NCBI GenBank assembly: GCA_026770595.1
Contig: MU634529.1
Span: 1 to 11,599, forward strand
DNA from: Ochromonadaceae sp. CCMP2298
Lineage: Eukaryota > Sar > Synurophyceae > Ochromonadales > Ochromonadaceae
DNA length: 11,599 nucleotides
Direction: 5' to 3'
Part shown: positions 1 to 6,691 of the stretch, one piece after another
How positions within the stretch are numbered: the stretch's first letter is position 1
How the letters are laid out: the number at the start of each line of letters is the position of its first letter
Position numbers and translations under genes: made by a program
The notes under the pieces: generated by a model
The model's input: the letters and a program-made list of their open reading frames with translations, nothing else
Databases searched by the model: none
What the model was told of the DNA's origin: nothing

Positions 1-973
1 TATACGTAATAGAATCAAAATGTAAAATAAAACATACCTTAGGGGGAGGGGTAATTCCCAGATTGAGAAAGTCTTTGTGTGGGAGAGAGGGCAGATTGAG
101 GGGTGGAGAGGAACAGAAATGGGTTAGGGTTAGGGTCAGAGAGACGATTGTAGACATGAAATGAAGAATTTGGCAGCATTTCCCCCACTTCTTTACCTTC
201 ATTGATCTGCGGGCGGCGCCACGCGCACCTAAACCCCCCCCCCCCCCTGGCCACAGCCCCCTCCCCCCCTCCCCCCCCCGCCGCCACCCCAACGGCCTTG
301 CAGAAGACCTGCGCATCCTGCGCGCAATCGCTGAGCATCTGCTGAGGCGAGAAGAGAAGGTGAGAGCACGACGTGAGAGAGAGTCGGAACTGCCGCACCT
401 GATCATGCACCACCTCGAGCCAACACGCCCACCTAACCCCCCCCGCCGCCGCCCTAACAGCCTTGCGCGCAATCGCTGAGCACCTGCTTGGAGGAGGAGA
501 GAAGGTGAGAGCACGACGTGAGAGTAGATCGGAAATGCCGCACCTCTCATCATGCGGGTTCCGTGCGCGCGACTCCGCGCTCTCCGCGCTCTACCCTGCG
601 AGGCGAAGATCCGAAAGGTCTTTAGGGATGATACGCAAGAATATTTGGGCCGATCGAGTGAACCAATCTTGAACGCCGCCACTTTGATGGTCACACTCAA
701 AAGCCGAAATCCACGATCGAAGGATGCCTCCATCGCAGAGAGAAAGTTACCACAATGTTTGGTGGACAATACTTTATCAACCCACATTAGGAAATTGGCT
801 TGGGTTTTAGAAAAAAGAGCTAACCCTTTCCCACCAGAACCGCGCTCAAAATGCCGTGCTTCGGAGGGTTTCGGGTTAGTATAAAGGGGGTATTGGGAAT
901 TTGCCAAGATTATAGAAACCTTATCTTTAACGTCCTATTTAAGAAATCTGAGCATACGAGTCGATGCAAAAGC
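1..973. other. Region without a recognisable intact gene; C-rich and repeat-bearing
   Basis: This stretch holds long C runs (232-247, 261-279, 437-444), a short TTAGGG-like run at 121-136 (two and a half units), and an imperfect direct duplication listed separately. From about 556 a plus-strand frame stays open to 884 and gives a basic peptide with no family I recognise. Base composition falls from GC-rich (1-600) to AT-rich (880-1170), which suggests a mosaic of pieces. I see no promoter, RNA gene or complete protein. It may be decayed repeat or pseudogene DNA. Confidence 0.5.
281..555 (+). repeat. Imperfect direct duplication (281-409 and 446-555)
   Basis: The segment 281-409 is repeated at 446-555 at roughly 80-85% identity by eye, with a 20-base piece (301-320) present only in the first copy. 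Each copy follows a run of C. Both copies can be read on the plus strand as a charged, helix-like peptide with the shared core RAIAEHLL...EKVRARRE...PHL, but in different frames (frame of 309 and frame of 463). Each also contains the sequence GAGAAGGTGAGAG, which would be a good splice donor. The shared peptide hints at a former coding unit, but there is no complete gene. Confidence 0.7.
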
Positions 974-1161
974 TAACTTGGGCTTGATTATATAGGCCTG
1001 ATGTTTTGTAGAACTGAAGTTATCGTCTATTCTAGGTGGCGAGGGCACTTTAAGCATACTAAAAAGCGAAATTGAGATAATCTGTGGATCTATAGCTCCT
1101 TCTTCCTAAATTGCTCATCTACCTTCCTAAATATTAAATGTTAACTTGGGCTTGATTATAT
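974..1161. mobile_element. 148-bp segment bracketed by a 20-bp perfect direct repeat
   Basis: The sequence TAACTTGGGCTTGATTATAT occurs at 974-993 and again at 1142-1161. The 148 bases between (994-1141) end in an AT-rich stretch. A perfect 20-bp repeat at this distance looks like a target-site duplication around a short SINE- or MITE-sized insertion. I see no clear terminal inverted repeat or Pol III boxes in the insert, so a local duplication of another kind is possible. No second copy of the insert is present in the window. Confidence 0.45.
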
Positions 1162-1214
1162 GTACGTGTAATGCAGTCATTAGAAAGTTATACAAAAATT
1201 ACGACGGAAAACGG

Positions 1215-1394
1215 AAACCGGTTTGGACAAAATGGGCTCCAATATTTTTTGGGAGTCTTGGTGGGACCAGGGCCTTGTGATGATGCCTATGCTGGCGAAC
1301 CCTGTCGCAGGATCGAAATGCGGGCCAAACGCTTCGCCATCCGCGAGCATCCGCAAGCCACCGATGGAGCATCGTGTCAAAAACCGGTTTGGAC
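1215..1394 (-). mobile_element. Short non-autonomous insertion, copy 1, with 14-bp target-site duplication
   Basis: A 152-bp unit (1229-1380) is bracketed by the perfect 14-bp direct repeat AAACCGGTTTGGAC (1215-1228 and 1381-1394). The unit, with a few flanking bases (1226-1381), recurs at 2464-2619 with only two differences that I can see. Its ends are weakly inverted (GACAAAATG and CATCGTGTC). On the minus strand it carries a GGTTCGCCAGC stretch that resembles a weak Pol III B box, and it ends in TTTT, so a SINE-like origin is possible but unproven. The insertion lies at the 3' end of the minus-strand frame 1377-2183 and supplies its present stop codon. Confidence 0.6.
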
Positions 1395-2183
1395 CCCATC
1401 TGACTGCATGCTCACAGTGTTTGCAAGCACAGGTAGACAGTGCGTGGTATATGTATCACTGCGCTGCTGCTTCAGCACAGTAACGCTAGCATCAGACCTG
1501 TTAGAGAAAGCCTCGTTCAGTATGCCTAGCTCCATTTTGTATCTCTGCTGCAACTTTCCATACAGTAGTGACATGAACATAACCTGCTGATGTATTCGCC
1601 CAACCTGCCTCGCACTGTAATCAACAAACTCATCTTCTTCCTCCGTCAGTATGTACTTAATTACAGTTCCTGACATCTGCGCCTCTCTGAAACAACGCAG
1701 TATCTCTCTGATTTCACTTAGCATCCCCTCTAGTCGCTCCCGCCTTCCCGACATACTCCACAACTACTTTGCATTGCTCTGAGAGAGATCATCTCGCCGG
1801 CGCTCCATATGCCGCACCCACCTAGCCAGGGCTGACTCGTCATAATGTGCATACAATTCCTTGAACTCCTTACGGGATATCGTCACACGCCCTTGCCTTG
1901 CTATCACAGCAAGCTTCTTCCTTCGATTCTCCTCGCTGCAGTTCAGAGTGACAGGCTTGATAGGTGGAGAGCCAGCCACCCCTCTCAGCACATCCCACCA
2001 ACACTGCACATCCTGCTGCGCTGCTTCCTCAGTGTCGAACTGACCAACAAGCACCCTCTTAGCTTTCTTATCGCTACGCCGTGTAAAGGTACGAGCTACC
2101 AATCTCCACCGTTTGCGAGTGGGGTCATATTGAGGGAAAGGTGCCAGTGGGCACTTGTCGAAATTTCCCGTCTGCATGTTCAT
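1377..2183 (-). pseudogene. AP2-like protein frame interrupted by one in-frame TAG (possible pseudogene, or unrecognised intron)
   Basis: The minus-strand frame runs from an ATG at 2183 (another ATG lies at 2177) to TAG at 1764-1766, and then continues in the same frame from 1763 to a TGA at 1377-1379. The upstream part contains a segment like an AP2/ERF DNA-binding fold: KRWRLVARTF, then VLVGQFDTEEAA and a helix, where plant AP2 domains have a WxxWVAEIR-type strand and a WLGTFDTxEEAA motif. The rest is basic (RWVRHMERRRDD). The downstream part is helical and charged, with no family I recognise. The final residues and stop come from the 152-bp insertion. It could be a pseudogene, a transposon-borne gene, or a gene with an intron ending at the AAAGTAG. 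The AP2 assignment is a by-eye guess. Confidence 0.4.
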
Positions 2184-2185
2184 CG

Positions 2186-2471
2186 ATTTTGTCACGCCGT
2201 TATAGTTCCGTTGGTCAATTGCAGTAGCAGAAATGACAGGTTAGAATCTGTTATATCAACGTATTGTGGTACCCAGAGCCACTTTGCTCTAGAATTGTAG
2301 ATAGAGGAGCTCAAAAAATCCCGATCCGAGCACCGAGGTCAGTTTTCGACCTTCAGCGATTCGGGAATCGTACGTTTCGCCTGAATACCACAATACGTCC
2401 CTAGCTAGCTAAAAGACCTATAATTTGAGCTATTGGACACCACAAAAGACCAAATAACGGCGTGACAAAAT
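2186..2471. repeat. Fold-back structure: 18-bp and 13-bp nested inverted repeats with one centre
   Basis: ATTTTGTCACGCCGTTAT (2186-2203) is the exact reverse complement of 2454-2471. Inside it ACGTATTGTGGTA (2259-2271) is the exact reverse complement of 2386-2398. The gaps between outer and inner arms are both 55 bases, so both pairs share one centre near 2328.5. The DNA between the arms is no longer clearly palindromic. This fits an old fold-back transposon or long palindrome. The outer right arm overlaps the first eight bases of the 156-bp repeat copy 2. Confidence 0.6.
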
Positions 2472-2619
2472 GGGCTCCGATATTTTTTGGGAGTCTTGGT
2501 GGGACCAGGGCCTTGTGATGATGCCTATGCTGGCGAACCCTGTCGCAGGATCGAAGTGCGGGCCAAACGCTTCGCCATCCGCGAGCATCCGCAAGCCACC
2601 GATGGAGCATCGTGTCAAA
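2464..2619 (-). mobile_element. Short non-autonomous insertion, copy 2
   Basis: This 156-bp stretch matches 1226-1381 without gaps, with two differences that I can see (A/G at 2479 versus 1241, and one A/G near the middle). It lies in direct orientation to copy 1, about 1.24 kb away. I see no convincing target-site duplication here. Short open frames cross it on both strands, but none looks conserved, because the two copies continue into unrelated flanking sequence. The near identity suggests recent spread or duplication. Confidence 0.6.
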
Positions 2620-2841
2620 CTCCGCGGCGGTGATGGCCGATGCAGGGGCACAGCCGCCTGGAGGCACAGCGCCACGACTAGGGACCACCACATGATCATC
2701 CCGAGTGGCTGTCGATGTTCCTACCGCACAACGATTACGCTTACGCAGTCCTCTCTTAGACAGTTAGAGAAGTTCTGCTCAGTCGGGCAGTATCGGGTGG
2801 GCAAAAAACACGTCGTAAATAGCGGACACTACACTCACAAG

Positions 2842-2864
2842 AATCGGATTAGTATAATCCGATT
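2842..2864. repeat. 10-bp perfect inverted repeat with 3-base loop
   Basis: AATCGGATTA (2842-2851) pairs exactly with 2855-2864 around the loop GTA. No T run follows that would mark a Pol III terminator. Its function is unknown; it may be the remains of a mobile-element end or a dyad binding site. Confidence 0.6.
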
Positions 2865-3041
2865 TTCCCATATATTTCATGTTGAACTGCAAGGGGGACA
2901 ACTGACTCCCCAAAGGCAGGAAAACACGTCGCCGTTCAGATTCGCGTTCTCCGTTTAGATTCGCTAACCGAAAATTGAAGGATTTTCCGGAGAAAATTTG
3001 CACGCCTGAGGGTTTCCGATAAGCCTAAATGAGGGTCTTAC

Positions 3042-3088
3042 TGCCAGATTGTTGGAGATTTTCCTGCCAAAATCTCCAAAATCTGGCA
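3042..3088. repeat. 20-bp inverted repeat with one bulged base and 6-base loop
   Basis: Bases 3042-3062 pair with 3069-3088. The arms begin and end with TGCCAGATT/AATCTGGCA, have one extra base on the left arm, and enclose the loop CCTGCC. The hairpin lies 224 bases before the phosphodiesterase start codon. It may be a MITE remnant or an element in the upstream region; nothing in the sequence proves transcription. Confidence 0.65.
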
Positions 3089-3162
3089 TTTCCTTTCTTT
3101 TTCAGACCCCTAATTAGAGCCACTTCCTTTACTTGAAGGACAAGCCCTCTCTTCCTACTTGT

Positions 3163-3207
3163 GCGCCACTTGGCGCTTTTTGAGATATTCGTGCCGCCAC
3201 TTGGCGC
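3163..3207. promoter_or_regulatory. Repeated GCCACTTGGCGC motif upstream of the phosphodiesterase gene
   Basis: GCCACTTGGCGC occurs at 3165-3176 and 3196-3207, 31 bases apart (about three helical turns). The first copy extends to a dyad, GCGCCACTTGGCGC. The TTGGCGC core resembles the E2F/DP consensus (TTTSSCGC) found in cell-cycle promoters of many eukaryotes. The motif pair lies 105-150 bases before the start codon. The E2F reading is a guess from the motif alone. Confidence 0.3.
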
Positions 3208-3311
3208 CTCTTCACACAGCGAAAGATTCGCAAAAACTCATTGCGCAATCCCTTCCTGATTGATCTGGGAGTAAGAGTAAGTTAGTTGCAATCTGCACAT
3301 AATCAAGCATC

Positions 3312-4133
3312 ATGGAGATCGAAGAGCCCGAGACCGACACAGGCATTCCCGCCATACACGGGTTCCCCCCCATCATTGCCCACAAGGGTGGGGGGAGTTT
3401 AGCCCCGGAGAATACGCTTCTGGCCATCAAGACCGCGCAAGAGTTCAACGTGCCCGCCATCGAGATCGACGTCATGCTCGCGTCGGACGACGTGCCCATG
3501 CTGATGCACGACAAAGAGCTGACTCGCACTACGATGGACGAGGAGTACAACGGTGTGCTGATGAACTCGTTGACGAGTTCGGAGCTCGGGACGGTGGACG
3601 TGGGGTCCTACTTCAATCCCGACCTTATTGACGTGTTCGTGCCCACCCTCGAGGAGGTCCTGGAGCACTGCTTGGAGAACAAGGTCTCCATGAACATCGA
3701 GATCAAGCCTGCCAAGGGCGAGGACGAGAAGACGGGCAGGATCGTGGCCGAGACTGTTGCTCGCTACTACTATCGTTTGGTCAAGGCAGGCGTGGAGCCT
3801 GTCTTCTCCTCCTTCTCCAAGATCGCCCTCATGGCGGCCAAGAAAGAGGCCGCATTCATCCCGCGCGCGTACCTGATCAGCAAGCCGCTCGACCAGGTGA
3901 ACTGGCAAAAGCACGCATCCGAGATCGAGGTGGTCTCCGTGGCTGCCAACGCCGTGCACATCACAGAGGAGCAGGTGCAGGAGATCATCCTGCAGGGCTA
4001 CTCTGTGCTCTGCTACACCGTCAATGACGTCGATAAGGCCATGGAACTTCTGGACTGGGGCGTGTCGCACATCTGCACGGATCAGATCGACACCTTCGGT
4101 CCATTATCCAAGCAGCTGCTGGCTGAGCGGTGA
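3312..4133 (+). CDS. Glycerophosphodiester phosphodiesterase, UgpQ type
   Basis: This intronless gene encodes 273 residues, close to the ~250 of bacterial UgpQ plus a short acidic N-terminal extension. The family hydrolyses glycerophosphodiesters to glycerol 3-phosphate and an alcohol. GDPD landmarks are in place: H24 in AHKGGG followed by LAPENT, E51 and D53 in the EID motif, the second histidine in MHD (H66), E130 and K132 in NIEIKP, and CYTVN followed by WGVSHICTDQID near the C-terminus. The last block is very close to E. coli UgpQ as I recall it. The usual HRG is HKG here, a conservative change. There is no signal peptide or membrane span, so a cytosolic enzyme is likely. The start has a good context (A at -3, G at +4). 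The gene faces the methyltransferase gene tail to tail. The lack of introns and the UgpQ likeness allow for a bacterial origin. Confidence 0.93.
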   Translation: MEIEEPETDTGIPAIHGFPPIIAHKGGGSLAPENTLLAIKTAQEFNVPAIEIDVMLASDDVPMLMHDKELTRTTMDEEYNGVLMNSLTSSELGTVDVGSYFNPDLIDVFVPTLEEVLEHCLENKVSMNIEIKPAKGEDEKTGRIVAETVARYYYRLVKAGVEPVFSSFSKIALMAAKKEAAFIPRAYLISKPLDQVNWQKHASEIEVVSVAANAVHITEEQVQEIILQGYSVLCYTVNDVDKAMELLDWGVSHICTDQIDTFGPLSKQLLAER

Positions 4134-4451
4134 CAGTTGCACTCGGGGTCCCCATAGTCCCCAACCCGCACAGCAGGGACTGCCATTTACTCGTTTCATC
4201 TGTACATGGGTAGTTGCTACTGCGCGTTAGATATCAGGGGCGCACAAATGACGTATCCGCGTTCCTGACTTCCTGTATATATATCCTAGCCAATGCAACA
4301 AAGTTGAGAACGCAGCTGTACGCTAAGGCAAAGATGATCCCTGAATACCGCTCTTTTTCTTCTATTTGTTCTAATTACAGCGTATATGATGATATCTACA
4401 TTATCAGTTGTGTTTCTACCAGTACAATGGAAAGGGGTGGTATCTACATTA
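4134..4451. other. 3' intergenic region between two convergent genes
   Basis: The 318 bases between the phosphodiesterase stop and the methyltransferase stop hold no gene. They must contain both 3' ends. A 15-bp direct repeat (TATCTACATTATCAG) sits at 4393-4407 and 4441-4455, so its second copy overlaps the methyltransferase stop codon. An AT-rich stretch around 4273-4290 may help mRNA 3'-end formation, but I see no canonical AATAAA there. Confidence 0.5.
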
Positions 4452-6252
4452 TCAGGATTTGGGTATATGTGCTATTGGAGGCTCCCTCCTCCTCAGCCAC
4501 ACGCCCGTCTCTATGTGCGGCGTGTATGCGAACTGATCGAATATAGCTACCCGCTGCAGCGCGTGCGTACGCAGCAGCTATTAGTCAGGAAGGCAGGGAG
4601 AGAAGTCAGGAGGCGGGAGGCGGCACAGGAGCAGTCAGAAGAGAATAATTATTGGTTGGAGAAGCAGAGACAGCATGCAATGCATCAGAGACTAGACATT
4701 CGCACTTCCAGAGACAGAGCACGCATGAAACTAACGCTGGCCTTCACCTGTCGCAGGTCCCTCTCGAGGGAGTCGGGGCAGCAGGAGACGTACAGCACGT
4801 GCGGGTACAAAGCCACCAGCTGGCAGCTCTGGGCGTCCAGGCCACAGCGAGGGGGATCGACCAGCACGGCTCCGAAGCGGTACGTGTACTCCGCAGGGGT
4901 AGGGGCAGGCGCAGGGGCAGCGGTGCTGGCAGTAGTAGCAGTGTCAACACGTTTATCCTCGGCACCCACGCCATCCGCAGCCGTGCCTGGGGCTGGTCCT
5001 GCCGCTCGCGCCCTGCCTTGTGTCCTCGCTATCGCGGCGCTTTTGACACTTTTGGCGCTGGGGGCATCTGGACGCAGTGTGTACATCTTTTTGCGCAGGA
5101 TGCTGAGTGCGAAGTGCGCGGAGTCGCAGGCCACCACGTGCGCATTATTGACGCCGTTGAGGGAGAAGTTGTACCTGGCGGCGGCGCACAGGGAGGGGCT
5201 GAGCTCCACGGCTAGCACGCGGTGGAAGTAGCCTACGCAGCGGGGGGGAAGAGAAGGAGGGCAGAGACGGGGGACAGGACCAGGGGGCAGAGCAGTAGAG
5301 CAGGAGGGGAGACAGGGTGGGGGTAAGGGTGAGAGAGGTATCGATCCGAGTATAGGTCTGTGAGCTCTACTGCTCTACTGCTCTACTGCTGCACTGCTAT
5401 TGCCAGGGAGCGGCAATAGCAGTGCAGCAGTAGAGCAGTAGAGCAGTAGAGCTGTAGAGTAGAGCAAAACAGCAGCACAGCAGCGCAAGGGTGTCTAGAA
5501 AGGCAGGCATCTCTCACCTGCAAGCGCGACTGTGTGGTTCCCGTTGCCACAGTACATCTCCAGCAGGTCCACGCCACCCGCACCTGCCTCTGCATCCGCA
5601 CCTGCCTCTACCCCCGCACCTGCCCCCGCACCCTCTGTGATCTGCCCTGCGACGCTGCATAGCCACGCCAGGGCACGCAAATTGACGACGCTGTTGGGGT
5701 TGCTGAACCCGTCGTCAACCTGCCTGTATCGAAGTACTCCCGCAGCACTAGCATGTGCGACTGTATCTGCAGGCGTGACACCAGTAGCAGCAGCGGGATC
5801 TGGCTCCTGCAGGGCGGGGGGCAGGGGAACAGGTAGTGGGATGGGCTTGGGCAGCTCCTCCAGTACCCAGTCCCTGCCCACCACCATCTTGCTGCCGCGG
5901 CTGCGACCGATCACACTCAGCTGCCGCAGCGACGCAGCGGGGACACCGGGGGATGGGACAGGTGCGGAAGCGGGTACAGGCGACAGGGTCAGCACGCGCA
6001 GCAGCTCTTCTCGCAACAGCGCCGCTGCTGCGCCCCAATGTGCGGGCATTTCTGCGTTGTAGATGAGCGTAATAACCAGCTCGTGGGACAGCGTGCTGAG
6101 GTAGTTTACAGAGGTGAGGCCTCTGCCCAGCAAGCTCAAATCCACGGACCCTGACCGTGCATGCGCATCCTCCTCATAACCAGCACCAACAGCAGCACCA
6201 GCAGCACCAGCAGCACCAGCAGCACCAGCAGCACCAGCAGCACCAGCAGCAC

Positions 6253-6284
<32 letters not shown>

Positions 6285-6691
6285 GCAGCAGCAGGTTGCA
6301 GTAACTGCATCAGCACCGGCATGGCTCGGTAGATGGGAAGCGCGGCTACGGGGAAAGCCTCAACCACAACTGTAGGGCCGCCATGGTCCCACAGCAGGTG
6401 CGTCAGGCACGCCTGGCCGCTGCTACTGACGCGGTCGTCCAGCCCCACCGCGAATCTGCACTTCTGTCTGCAGTGCAGCGGCGGAGAGGAAACTACCTCC
6501 AGCTCTGGCAACACCCCCCATGCTTCGTCGGGTGTGCCGGTTGTTCCATGGCCTGTAGGACGCAAGGACAGCAGCAGCTGCGCCAACCTGCCCTGCATGT
6601 ACTGCTTCTTTGCCTGGAGCTTCTCCTCGTACTGCGCGTCGTCGAAGCTCATAGAGGAGATCGAGAATGGGTAGTGCCCAATTCGCTGCAT
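4452..6691 (-). CDS. trmA: TrmA-type tRNA (uracil-54-C5)-methyltransferase, three exons
   Basis: Exons are complement 5518-6691, 4748-5232 and 4452-4577, giving 594 residues. Introns are 5233-5517 (phase 1, CAG|GTGAG..TAG|G) and 4578-4747 (phase 0, CAG|GTGAA..TAG|C, with CTGAC and CTAAT before the acceptor). The splices join blocks that align without gaps to E. coli TrmA as I recall it. The family makes m5U54 in the tRNA T-loop using S-adenosylmethionine. Visible parts: start region [16 protein letters not shown] (322-329), SAM motif [10 protein letters not shown] (376-385), [10 protein letters not shown] (D517), nucleophile C542 in YVSCCP, and [14 protein letters not shown] with general base E576. 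N331 stands where E. coli has Gln in the FTQPN block. Ala/Gly/Pro-rich inserts make it much longer than E. coli TrmA (~366). Start could be M1 or M14, and an upstream exon cannot be excluded. Confidence 0.9.
5363..5453. repeat. Perfect 42-bp inverted repeat with 7-base loop inside the first trmA intron
   Basis: Bases 5363-5404 are the exact reverse complement of 5412-5453, around the loop AGGGAGC (5405-5411). The arms are built in part of a repeated CTACTGCT unit, and a related stretch (GAGCAGTAGAGCAG) occurs nearby at 5290-5303. The structure lies wholly inside the 285-bp intron, 64 bases from the donor, and would form a long hairpin in the pre-mRNA. It may be a small-RNA precursor, a fold-back transposon or a replication product. 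Confidence 0.85.
6190..6294. repeat. Minisatellite in trmA exon 1: nine CAGCAGCAC units then eight CAG
   Basis: Nine perfect copies of the 9-base unit CAGCAGCAC (6190-6270) are followed by eight CAG (6271-6294). On the coding minus strand this gives a run of alanines and then GAA tripeptide repeats. It sits at a loop between two conserved blocks of the methyltransferase (before the [13 protein letters not shown] segment), so the enzyme core is spared. Unit length is a multiple of three, so copy-number changes keep the frame. Confidence 0.95.

Larger units (their letters stand above)
2620..3311. other. Intergenic region upstream of the phosphodiesterase gene
   Basis: No convincing gene is visible here. 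A minus-strand frame of 74 codons (2779-3003) shows no recognisable motif. The region holds two hairpins and a repeated TTGGCGC motif, listed separately. The last 100 bases lead into a good start-codon context at 3312, so the promoter and 5' untranslated region of that gene should lie in about 3100-3311. I see no TATA box at a fixed distance. Confidence 0.5.

Noticed and set aside
121-136. TTAGGG-like telomere repeat
   Set aside because: Only about two and a half units; too short to mark a telomere or an interstitial telomere array.
39-413. Minus-strand open frame of 124 codons
   Set aside because: It reads through the C-rich run and the duplication as low-complexity Gly; the plus strand gives the more sensible peptide, and neither is a complete gene.
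552-884. Plus-strand frame of 110 codons
   Set aside because: No recognisable domain, it begins within the duplicated segment and it crosses a change in base composition; not enough to call a gene.
2401-2958. Several frames over the second 156-bp repeat, on both strands
   Set aside because: The same repeat can be read in three frames with equal openness, and the flanks of its two copies differ, so no frame is favoured.
3399-4070. Long minus-strand frame (223 codons) under the phosphodiesterase gene
   Set aside because: It is rich in His, Leu and Val as expected of an antisense shadow of a GC-rich gene; the plus strand has the full catalytic motif set.
4386-5231. Plus-strand frame of 281 codons antisense to trmA exons 2 and 3
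   Set aside because: The minus strand carries conserved TrmA motifs and consistent splice sites; this frame is their shadow.
6157-6375. Plus-strand frame with a His/Gln repeat
   Set aside because: It is the antisense reading of the Ala/Gly minisatellite in the TrmA-type gene; outside the repeat it shows nothing.
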